Assembly: GCA_002964805.2 (NCBI GenBank) | Contig: PUDQ02000102.1 | Coordinates: forward strand, 512,163-576,162 | Reading direction: 5' to 3' | Source: Trametes villosa | Taxonomy: Eukaryota > Basidiomycota > Agaricomycetes > Polyporales > Polyporaceae | Length of the DNA stretch: 64,000 nt | In this document: positions 55,087 through 64,000 of the stretch, piece by piece | How positions within the stretch are numbered: the stretch's first letter is position 1 | Layout of the letters: every line of letters begins with the position of its first letter | Notes under the pieces: generated by a model | Told to the model about the DNA's origin: nothing | Seen by the model: the letters and a program-made list of their open reading frames with translations, nothing else | Databases searched by the model: none | Made by a program: the position numbers and the translations under genes

Positions 55087-55168
55087 GCGCATGTTGGTTT
55101 CCCCGGCGGCGTCCACGAAGGCGCACCGCCGAGTACTTATCCCGAGGGCCGCGGAAAGGCCTGCGCCA
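55087..55168. repeat. Diverged direct repeat, copy 1 (partner 55716-55782)
   Basis: Shared blocks are GCGCA..GTTGG, TTCCCCG, GGTACT/AGTACT and AGGCCTGCGC, in the same order and orientation. The partner has a short internal deletion. Confidence 0.4.
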
Positions 55169-55715
55169 GGACCAGGCGCGCGCATATGCGCACGCGCACC
55201 CGACCCGTACCTCGAGAATCTTGAGGCACACATGTTGAAGTCGTCTTGAAGCACGCGTGGTGGGTCTGTCAGACGGCGAGCGCGGTCAGCATACCGAGAC
55301 ACCGACGAGCGGGACACATACAGTGGTAGTGAGTGATATGCGCCGTCGGCGCGAGACCGCCCCGGTCGTATGTCGCAGTTATAGCGACTTCGCTCTCGGG
55401 GATGCGGTCCGCCTCGCGCGCCAGCTGCGGTCGTACACCGCGTTGGGCGGTCGCGTGTCGCGCTGGCGCGCGGCGTCGTCACTCGGGCGACAGGGTCGGC
55501 ACCAGCTCAGGCAGCGAGCCAATCTCCGGAGTAACCTGTCGTGCGCGTCAGTAAAGAGCCAGACGCGCAGCAGATTGGAGTGACGTACAAGGGTACTGCG
55601 ACAGAGACGCGCTCAAAACATTGCCCTGGCGGAGAGCGGGCGTCAGCATGCACAATCGCCGCCAAGACGAGGATCAACGAGGCGCACTCACCTGCGGGAC
55701 GGCGACCGTCGCCGA

Positions 55716-55782
55716 GCGCAGTTGGCTTCCCCGCCGCAACGCAGCGGGTACTAGTCCCAGGGGCCACGAAGAGGCCTGCGCT
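55716..55782. repeat. Diverged direct repeat, copy 2
   Basis: This is the partner of 55087-55168, about 630 bp away. Confidence 0.4.
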
Positions 55783-55807
55783 ATCCCTGGGGAGGAAACC
55801 ACTCCGT

Positions 55808-55958
55808 CCCTCACAGCGGGTCTGTCATCGTGCAGTGCTCCTCTTGACTGTGAGGTGGCGGTACGGGGAGACTGTCTTACTTTCCCTCACAGCGGGTCTG
55901 TTATCGGGCAGTGTTCCTCTTAACTGTGAGGGGGCAGTACGAAAACTCTGCCTTACTC
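55808..55958. repeat. Tandem duplication, two 75-76 bp units
   Basis: Units start at 55808 and 55884, each with CCCTCACAGCGGGTCTGT. They stay alignable to the end (GCAGTG..CCTCTT, ACTGTGAGG, CTTACT). They differ by scattered substitutions, so the duplication is not recent. Confidence 0.75.
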
Positions 55959-56187
55959 TCCAACCCGCACCTGTCTTGGAGGTTCCCCAAGCAAGAGTCT
56001 ACTGAATAGACGTACCTGGTCGAACGCGGGAAGGCCCAATTAAGGCTGCCGTCCCTCATATTTGCAAGCGCGTGACTATCGTCGCACGCTGCGCGAACAT
56101 GCTGCTGGAGAGACAGCGTCAGCATAGGAGCGGAGCAAGGCAGGTAGGTGAACTCACGAGGCATGCCGCGTCCAGGTGCGGCTGGCA

Positions 56188-56277
56188 GCGCACGTCTCCT
56201 CCCGCCGGCTCAAGGCTCAGATGCCGAGTTCACCACATGTGGCAGCGTTCGGAGACGGCTCTGCGGCGGAGCTGAGG
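56188..56277. repeat. Diverged direct repeat, copy 1 (partner 56439-56529)
   Basis: Shared blocks are CCCGCCGGCTCAAGGCT, ATGCCGAGTTCACCACA, TGGCAGCG and GAGACGGCTCTGCGGCG, in the same order, with small indels. Confidence 0.65.
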
Positions 56278-56438
56278 AGCCCGCCGTCCAGGTCCGTCGG
56301 GACCGCGGACTCGACGCCCCAGCCTCCAGGCACACACCTAGAGGCTGACGGTGTCGCACTGGCCAGTGGCGCAGAGGGATAATGGTCCTCGACGGCCGCG
56401 CTGACCAGTGACCGTGAGCTTTGATACTCACGTTAGCA

Positions 56439-56529
56439 GTGCGCGTCTCGGCCCGCCGGCTCAAGGCTACAATGCCGAGTTCACCACAGAAATATGGCAG
56501 CGGGGGAGACGGCTCTGCGGCGAGCTAGG
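56439..56529. repeat. Diverged direct repeat, copy 2
   Basis: This is the partner of 56188-56277 at a 251-bp offset. The spacer between the copies shows no clear coding signal. Confidence 0.65.
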
Positions 56530-59500
56530 AAGCTCCGCCATGTGTTTGACGCGCGCCCTACAGGGCGCGCGTCAAGTGGAGCCTCGCATGGCTTCTGTCG
56601 GTGAAGACATCCGCCAACCTGGGCGAGCCTCGGGCGTGTTCCCGAGGCTCGGCAAGACAGAACACCGCCCCGGATGGGGAGCGGGGTCCTTAGAGCGTCA
56701 GCCCGTAAGGGCATCTGCTCATCCGCAGGCTCGGGGTGGATCCCGGTGCCATCGCGGTGGTGGCGCGGCGCTGGTGGTACAGCGCGGCCCGTTGCCTCTA
56801 ACATATACCTCAGGAAGAGAGTAGACATACGGACATAGCCCACTGGGCTGGGTGCCGCCGTAGAGCGCGGCTCCCAAGCCCGAGCGGGGATCAAAACGGA
56901 TAGGTGGGCTGGAAGACCATCAGTCAGTCATATGGCCTACAAGTCGAGAGAAAGGGTGCGTACTGTGTGTGGTGTGGATGGCGCTGCCCACTTCGCCAGG
57001 TGGGCTCGTCGCGGTCGGCCACCGTTAGAGGAGGCGACGCTGATGAAACCATACACTGGGTCAGCAGTCGAGCTCAAGCGAGGAGAAAGAAGACGTACTC
57101 GACTGCGCAGCATCGGCGCGTGCTAGCAGCAGATCAAAGGCAGCGCTCAGTGCCGGTCCGCAGTCGAAGATGAACGACATACCTTCCAAGCCCTCACGAG
57201 GACTGCGTGCGCCGCTGTGAAGGCGCACGCTGTGGTGACCTCGGAGGGACTTGAGCTGGCGAGTGAAGGCCGGGAAGGCTCTGGGGAGAAGAGAGGGCGA
57301 CCGGGCCCCTTCTTATAGCTTTCCGGGCGGGGCGGGCGCTCGCCACGGCCCTTGACGGAACGGCGAGCGCCCCCACCCGCACGGACCCCCACAAACGCTT
57401 CGCCGCATTCGGTCGCCTCACGCAGCGTGTCTCTGCCTTCGACGGCTGAGTTTCAATTCGGCGGATCGATGGGCGCGCGTTTTGTGCTTCGGGCTTGCCC
57501 TTCGCGGCCTGGAAGGTTGCAGAAACAAAAGGAGGGGTCGCCTCCTCCCGCGATGGGTTAGGAGATAATCAGAAACCCGAGTATCCCACCCTGCTTCCTG
57601 TGAGTAAAGCGCGACGGAGATCACAAAGAAGCGTCTCGTCGGAGTCGGGTGTTGTCTTCTGGCCCGGGGGCGCCGGCCGGTTTAACTGCCACCGAGGCCA
57701 GGCCCGATATGCCCTGAGAAGACTTAGCATGATATCATTCACAGCGCTCTCCGCACAGCAATACATAGAGGAGCTCGCTAGATTTTTTGCGTGCTCAGCG
57801 CAGCTATGTTGGCGGTTTCGAGTGATGAAGAGCGATGATGGAGGCTGAGTTTGAGGTGAGGCGAGCGGCGAGCGCCCATCAGCGGCGGCGATGTGTTTGG
57901 GTCTGTTTGGCACTGTGTAGGGTCCTTCCCGTTCCGCGCGGCTCTCCCCTTGTTCTCGCCACGGCCGCGTGCTCCTTGCCTGAGGCACCCTTTCTTCCAG
58001 CGAACGCTCTGATAAACTGCTGCGCCCGCCCACGCTGTACTTGGGCTCCCCTCGTGCCGGAAGAAACCCCATTTCTCCAGCACGAGCGGCTGATCCTCGG
58101 GCCTGCCTCCTCAGGTAGGCGGGCGCCGTCTCTGCGGTTGAGCGGGCGGTGCGCAATTGTCAGAGGCGGAATGCAGACCCTAGGATACCCACACGCCGGC
58201 AAGGGCACATACATTCCCGGGTGCAGTGCACGGCCTCGCCGGCCCCTCCGTGACGCTTGGCTTCGATACCCCAGGCGCCCGTACGTTGGGGGTTTGTCGC
58301 GGGTTCGAGCGTTCCGAGCCCTCCCCCGCCCCAGTCGTACTGGTGAACCACCAGGAGCCTGGCGTACCAGAAACCACCATGGCGGCGGCCCAGCACGCAT
58401 CGACGCGACACAGGTGCGCGATCATGATGTCCGATGCTATGAAGTTATGTTGAACAGCTCGGTAGCCGGTCGGTGCGGGCGACCACCGAATGGTGGCGTA
58501 TGGTCGTTTTTGACGATAGCCGTTTACGAAGACGAGGCGTTGTATACAGGACGTTAGTGTGCATTGGTATTGCTATAGTCATCGTGGCTGGTGCGTTATC
58601 CCGGTCCTCAGCCTTGCGCCACCATCCTCATCGGCGCTTCCTTCAGTAGCAACCAACGGTCCTTTGCCAGCTACAAGCCCCCTCAAGCGTTCAGAAGTAT
58701 GACCTTCAGGATATTTCCGCGTCATGCTCTGTTATCAAGACTTTACTCCCTTTGTCAAACTGCTGTTTCCGCCCCTTGCGACCGCCGAGACCCGATGTGG
58801 CGCACATTCAGTGCCGGCGTTGAACAAGTAGGTGCGACCCGGCGGCCTTCCAAACTTGAAACGCCTAGCACGTAGCTGTCCTGTCTTCCGAGGTGGAATC
58901 AATCTTCATCTTCGCTCAGTTGGCATCGGAGGCGGCGTGCAGAGTATGGTGCGTCTGGTTCAGTCGGCTGCCAGTGAGTCTCTCGCTCTTCATTCGGAGC
59001 CGCTTGTCCGGACGATGCCTGCCGTAAAGCCTATGATCCACAAGTGCATACCTGTGTGTGCAGCGGGGCCACGGCGTGCTAAAAGCAAGCTGCGAAGTCT
59101 CTGTGCAAAACGACTATATTGTGGCGCATCCTCATCTTGGTCCTAGCGGCGTTGCGTCCGCCGCCAGGCCCCGAAAGTCCTACTACAGTGACAGAGGACA
59201 GGAGAAAGACCAGTATGATGCATGAGGAGCACCGACCACGGGCCACCATCCACGCGCCGGTATCGACCGGCGGTGGCGGTATTGTGTGAATGGCGTGGTC
59301 GGTGCGAGAACGCCAGGGGGGGCATCTGCCGTCCCCACTGGCAAGACAGCGCAGACTTGAGAGCGCGACGTCTTGCCAGGGGTGTTCTCAAGGGAGAAAA
59401 TATATCGTTAACGCTCGAGTTACGCCTGAATCGTACTAAGAATAAGTACTCGCCGGATGCAGGATGGACGATGAACGAAAGACGTATCCGGACGATCTTG

Positions 59501-59705
59501 CCTGAATGTCGGAGTGGATGGCCGGGGCTGCGCGAAGCGGCGCAAACACGACAGGCCCTACTAGTATGTGCATGATGTGACGCCGAGGAACTGCGAGCCA
59601 TTGCCGATGTTGGGCATGCCGAAAATTGCAGGGGATGAATAGGATGGACGAAGATCCCTAGGAGTTCGCAACGGGCTCAAGAGAGCAGAACTCACGACAT
59701 ATATT

Positions 59706-62036
59706 TTACACGAGCTCGATGTCTACCGCCGGCGCATCGTCGAATACGCCTCTCCTTTCCATACGGAAGTAGCCAACCCTACGATAGACCCGCCTGGATA
59801 TATGCGAGTTAGCTTCTAAGCTGCTTCCCGTATCAACGGTATCTGAGGGAACGACAAGAAGACCCTCTGGAGCCTTGAACGGGTCCGAAGTGTCCAAGGA
59901 GATCAGAACGGCCCACAGCATGTTCTGTATCTTCGAATCAGCCGCCGTGTCCATCGACGCCCATCCGAGCCTTTCAAAGTATGAACGCGGCATGCCGTGA
60001 TCCACTTCGACGCCATCCTCCAAATGCAGTCCACGCTGGGTCTGACCCGGCGGTGTTAACGGGGGATAAAGCCCGACACCGTCCAACATGCACGGTAACA
60101 GCGTTGTGCGCAAGAGGAGCGATCCACCTGTCACCCTTCCAAAGGGAAGCGCGTCGTCCTCAAGAGTGACCTCGCAGCGGACCAGCTTGAGCCGCGTGAT
60201 CGCTCCCTGGCGACTGGGCCCGGTGGGGTGAGCCCTGGGCCACATCGACTTGACCATCCGAACGCCCCCTTGTACGGACGCCCAGGACCACGACGGGGCG
60301 CGAAGTTCCGATGAACGCTCAAGGTAGGGGCTGTCACTCTCTGCCTTCTGCCACAGCAAGTCGACGAGGATGGTTTCACGCCACAAGCCTGCTAGGTAGT
60401 CCGAGCCCAGGAGACGATGGAATTCCCGCGCGATGGCGCCGCATGCGACCAGCTTGTCCGATTGGTCGCTAAGCATGCGCTGGCTGTAGTCTTCCACGAC
60501 GCGGAGCCAGTCATCGTGCACGGCCGTCCACTGCGCCGAGCCATACTGCAGAGCGGGTGGGTGAGGCAGAAAGAGGACGTCGGGAAGACGTCGTTCGTCA
60601 CGAGGGATGCAGAGCGCCCGGCCGACGTTCCGAGTCGCGGTTTGACACCGAAATTGGAGCGTCTTGGAAGTGAAGATCAGCGCGCGCGGGGACATCAGGT
60701 ACTCTTGCATGCACCAAGCCCGTGCGTCAATGGGCTCCGGGGTTCTGTGGCCGAGTTGTTCCCGGGAGACGTACACCTGTCCAACATTCAATTTCACCGT
60801 ACGATCCGCCGTGTGGCCAGCGTCGGATGAAGAAGGGGAGGGAGGACAGATGAAAGGGAGGGTGATGTCTGGTTGTACGGCCGATCGGTCTTGCAGGAAG
60901 CCCTCGTTGACTTTCCCCGCGCTCGCAGCAATGATAGTTAGGTATGCGCGACGGTATATGATATGCATGCGCCCGATCTCATGCCTTTGATCCTTAATTG
61001 AGTCCTGAATGATGCACAGGCTATCCGCCCAAAGAAACTGGAACCCTAGGGAATGCGTGACGAGGATGGCGTCTCGGATGGTCTGGGGGAGACGAGTGGG
61101 GTCGATCCCGTCAATATAGGCCGACACGTTTGATGAAGTAGTGCTGTGCGGCTGATCCTCGCCCCAGACGTAGCTGAGCGCAAGGTATCTACCGCGTTGA
61201 CCGTAGGTGAAGACTAGCCGAGGGGCGTGGGGATGGCTGCAGTCTATGAGCCGGGTGGGGAGGGGAGAATCGTCGGGGCCCGAGATTGTTTTGCAGGTCG
61301 CATGTCGATCTGTACACTCGGCGATGCACGATTGGGCCAGAGACATCGCGCGTGAAGATCCCACATCTAGGACGGGAGGGCGCGCGACGATGTACGGCGC
61401 AGCGGGGTCATCTTCATTTAGAAAATGTATCAGATCGGCTTATGTGGACAGACCGCTACGGGCCACTTGAACGCACTCACTCTCATCAGTATACACAAAT
61501 CCAGCGGAAGCCGGCAAGGACGCTTCGCAGGCTACTGAAAGCCCTTGGACATTCCTTGGGGTGCTGTAGTAGACGTCGATGACTTCCGAGGTCGTCGAAC
61601 GGCCGACTGCAATTGTAACGCCGCTATTTTTGCCCCGCGACCCCGTAAGATACGAAGACAGAACGTCCGAGGCGGGGTTATTGGGTATTGCACCGGACAG
61701 GAATCGACACCATACACAGCCGGCGGCTGCGCGGCGCTTGAGCTTTTTCAGTTTTATCTTGTAACTATACCCTCCGGCGTCCAGGCCTTCCTTCCTGGTC
61801 TTCAGGACTTCCGCGGCTTCTTGTTTTGTCAGACCCTCATCGCGCTGCGATGTTTGCTCGCCGAGGAGCCCGAGGTGCGCAGCGAAGGGACCCTCCCAAC
61901 AGCCCCGACAGAGAGACGAGGGTTTCGAGGGTAGGGTTTTGGCGGGATTAGCCTTGATAGCGGGGGATCCATGGCGCTGGCGGGCGCGATCCCAGGGACG
62001 ACGCAGCAGCTGAGAGATGGCGCCCCCGTAGTCCAT
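59706..62036 (-). CDS. HET-domain protein, copy 2, interrupted by an in-frame stop or a 42-nt intron
   Basis: This is a paralogue of copy 1 along its whole length, from MDYGGAISQLLRRP to AVDIELV. The frame is open except for one TAA (61442-61440) after codon 198. The reading frame is the same on both sides, and everything after the stop is well conserved (YLALSYVWGE, LPQTIRDAILVTHSLGF, FLWADSLCIIQD). The stop may be a nonsense mutation, making this a recent pseudogene. Alternatively, the segment 61453-61412 (GTCTGT donor, CTAAAT branch-like, AAG acceptor, 42 nt) may be spliced out, which restores ...VARSDDPAAPY. If functional it gives about 762 aa. Family role as for copy 1. Confidence 0.75.
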
Positions 62037-63299
62037 ACGGGGATATCTAGAGAACAGATACGTCGATGTTGATTCAAGGCACAGACGGCAAGAGCCGTTG
62101 AGGGGCAACACGCAAGGTTACCGCGCGTATGTTCCAGCCGATTCAAAGAGTCGAAGGATGCGAGTTTGAGTGGGTGGGCCCTAATCTATAGCGTACTTGC
62201 GGATGTCGCCCGTGCGCCTCCGAAAATGCGAGGAATGATGGTTGGGCCCCAGAAGAGCTTAGATAGAGCCTGGACAGACCACAGACGAAGAGTCTAGGAA
62301 CTGGAAGATGGCGGTAGCGGAACAAGGTATGTCCCCCGCACACCCAGCGCTATCCCCCGATGCGGTGTCATCAAACTTACATTCCGATGCCATCGTCCGT
62401 ACGTAGTATGGTCTAGTATCAGAACACTTCGGTGAGTATATCAGTATGCACCAAACCGAGTGTATATTCAGACGAAGAATACAAGCCGTAAACCAATGAC
62501 TATACTGTGCACCATGAAATCGGACGACACCTCGGCCAACTGTAGCAGTACTCCGCAAGCGACTGCGGGCAGCGCAGCGCTCTAACTGGTCAGTCGATCG
62601 AGTCTGGTCCATTGAGTCCTGTGCATGAGATCCAATGGAAATGAACATCTGCACGACATGCGTGTGCATGTGTTCATATACACACATCTGACAACCGGTC
62701 GGGCGGGAAACTCATCCTGAAAGTCATAAACATAGTATAGTGAACAGTAGCCAAGCAGGGGCCGCATCGACGCGATAACAGTAAACGCAGGGATAAGCTC
62801 TATCCAGTAGTGAGGGGGAACGGGAGGGGGAGGGGTAGAGGGGGTCTATTAACCAGCAGCACGATAGATAATGCCAGAGATCCGAGATAGAGGTAGAGAT
62901 GCAGATGCAGGGGGTGTCGCAGGAGATAGAGCCTATGGTGGTGGTACAGATGACAATGTGCAGATGCGAGGAGCGGACGACGGTGCTAATACGACGGAAA
63001 GCCCTGCCTGCGACGGGGGTGGCGGTGGGACGTGCCCTTTCTGTGACCGTGCGAGCTCGACGGGTCCACGAGCAGGTCAAGAAGGGGACGTATCCACATC
63101 GCATGGCAGGGGTAGCGAGATCGGAGCAGAGTAAAAGAAGCGACGTGAGGGACACTGCCGGGGACGTACAAGAGAATAGTATCCGATCTCAAAAGGAATA
63201 AAAAGGAAAGTCCAGGTGGAGGGGCCCGGCCAGTCCTATCGACCGAGGCGGGGGAGGGGGAGGTAATGGTGCATAGTGTGCGACGAGCCGGCTAGAGGC
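62037..63299. other. Intergenic, 1.3 kb
   Basis: This stretch holds the promoter of HET copy 2 and the 3' side of the edge gene. A short G/A-rich run occurs at about 62810-62850. No gene or RNA was recognised. Confidence 0.4.
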
Positions 63300-64000
63300 T
63301 CATCGCTCGGGCGTGATAGTCGTGTCTGTGTTTTCGTGCAGGTGTCGTGGCTCGAGTCGTGGTGTGGTCGGCGCGGAGCCATTCACGGGCGTCTCCGCCG
63401 CGCTCTCGTACGCGTCGTCCGCGAGGTCGTAGCGCGACGCGCCGGGTGTGGGAGGTTCTGACGCGGGCAGGGACTCCTCCGCGGTAGCGAATGTCATGTA
63501 TGAACTCGCTCGCGAGGCGGCACGGGTGGGCAACGAACCGTTGGGAAAAGCGCGATTGAACGCGGACGGAGGGGGATTGGACGAGGCGGGTGAAGTTGCC
63601 GCTGCGCTCGGGGGAGGCGACAACATGGCAGGTGTGGAAGCTGGGGGTACGGGAGCCGACGACGCGGACTGCTCTGTATTTGCCGTTGGCTCAGTCGGGT
63701 GCGCCGGGGGAACGGAGTCTGAGGTCGCCTGGACGGCGCTTGATGCTGGGGCATGCGCGACTTCGGGCAGGGCCGGTGAAGCATCCCCCATAGTTGCTGA
63801 ATGCGCGCCGCCGTCCGACGGACTGGATTCAGCCTCCGCATCCGGACTGTGCGCCGGCAGGCTAGAGCTAGAGCTGTCGTTCCCCTCAGCGGAAGGAGAC
63901 TCCGCAGCCCCGCCCGACCCCGCGACCTCCTCGAACCCAGGCGGCGGCTCGAGCTCGACCCTCGACGTCGACGCTGCGAACGCGATCGCATCCCGGCCAT
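63300..64000 (-). CDS. Ser/Pro/Ala-rich protein, C-terminal part (runs off the right edge)
   Basis: The minus frame is open from the window edge to TGA at 63300, about 233 residues, with no internal intron needed. It is low-complexity (PPPGFEEVAGSGG, SSSSSLPAHS, AMLSPPPSAAATSPASS) and ends with TPRLEPRHLHENTDTTITPER. No domain is visible in this part. An internal ATG at 63791 is in frame, but the open frame continues upstream, so the true start is outside the window. Confidence 0.55.
   Translation of the reverse strand, partial: GRDAIAFAASTSRVELEPPPGFEEVAGSGGAAESPSAEGNDSSSSSLPAHSPDAEAESSPSDGGAHSATMGDASPALPEVAHAPASSAVQATSDSVPPAHPTEPTANTEQSASSAPVPPASTPAMLSPPPSAAATSPASSNPPPSAFNRAFPNGSLPTRAASRASSYMTFATAEESLPASEPPTPGASRYDLADDAYESAAETPVNGSAPTTPRLEPRHLHENTDTTITPER

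Larger units (their letters stand above)
54672..59705. other. 5-kb repeat-bearing spacer between the two HET genes
   Basis: No credible gene was found. Frames are short and overlap on both strands. The region carries a 76-bp tandem duplication, at least two pairs of diverged direct repeats and alternating GC-rich segments. This suggests decayed mobile or duplicated DNA. I could not identify LTRs, terminal inverted repeats or transposase/reverse-transcriptase motifs. Confidence 0.45.

Noticed and set aside
54842..59705. Intact LTR retrotransposon or DNA transposon in the HET spacer
   Set aside because: Repeats exist, but I found no long terminal repeats, target-site duplications, reverse-transcriptase or transposase motifs.
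1..64000. CRISPR arrays, insertion sequences, operons, Shine-Dalgarno sites
   Set aside because: Spliceosomal introns in nearly every gene identify the DNA as fungal nuclear. No regularly spaced repeats or bacterial signals were seen.

Overview
The window is nuclear DNA from a filamentous basidiomycete, most likely an Agaricomycete. It is GC-rich. Nearly every gene is cut by 45-70 nt introns with GTRNGT donors, CTRAY-like branch points and short exons, some only 9-15 nt. HET-domain, P450 and adenylate-forming families of the kind expanded in mushrooms are present. No bacterial, plasmid, phage or viral features were seen. Gene models below were spliced by hand. All complete models close in frame (summed exon length divisible by 3), which supports the junctions, but none has transcript evidence.

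The left part (1-20.1 kb) is mostly housekeeping. It holds the 3' end of an unknown gene, a 912-aa Ser/Pro-rich coiled-coil protein (-), an atypical AGC-like protein kinase with a degenerate active site (-), threonine synthase (+), an F-box/WD40 SCF receptor (+), an Asterix/PAT10-type ER membrane protein (+), a BCL7-domain chromatin protein (-) and Mediator subunit MED7 (+). The last two share a 261-bp divergent promoter.

The middle part (20.7-51.3 kb) is accessory metabolism and secretion. Three paralogous 4-coumarate-CoA-ligase-like enzymes, each ending in a peroxisomal SKL/AKL signal, lie at 20.7-23.4 (+), 23.8-26.2 (-) and 43.1-45.9 kb (+). A cytochrome P450 (+) and a dihydroflavonol-reductase-like NAD(P)H reductase (-) follow the third. 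Between the ligases sit a secreted S41 (CPAF-like) peptidase, an alpha/beta hydrolase, a two-TM Ser-rich membrane protein, a small acidic nuclear-like protein and a membrane-anchored pepsin-type aspartic protease. Ligases, P450 and reductase together suggest peroxisomal activation of an aromatic or fatty carboxylic acid followed by oxidation and reduction. That pathway is inference.

The right part (51.3-64 kb) holds two paralogous HET-domain (heterokaryon incompatibility-like) genes on the minus strand. They are separated by 5 kb of repeat-bearing, apparently decayed sequence. The second copy has one in-frame stop, which a 42-nt intron could remove. A Ser/Pro/Ala-rich protein (-) runs off the right edge.
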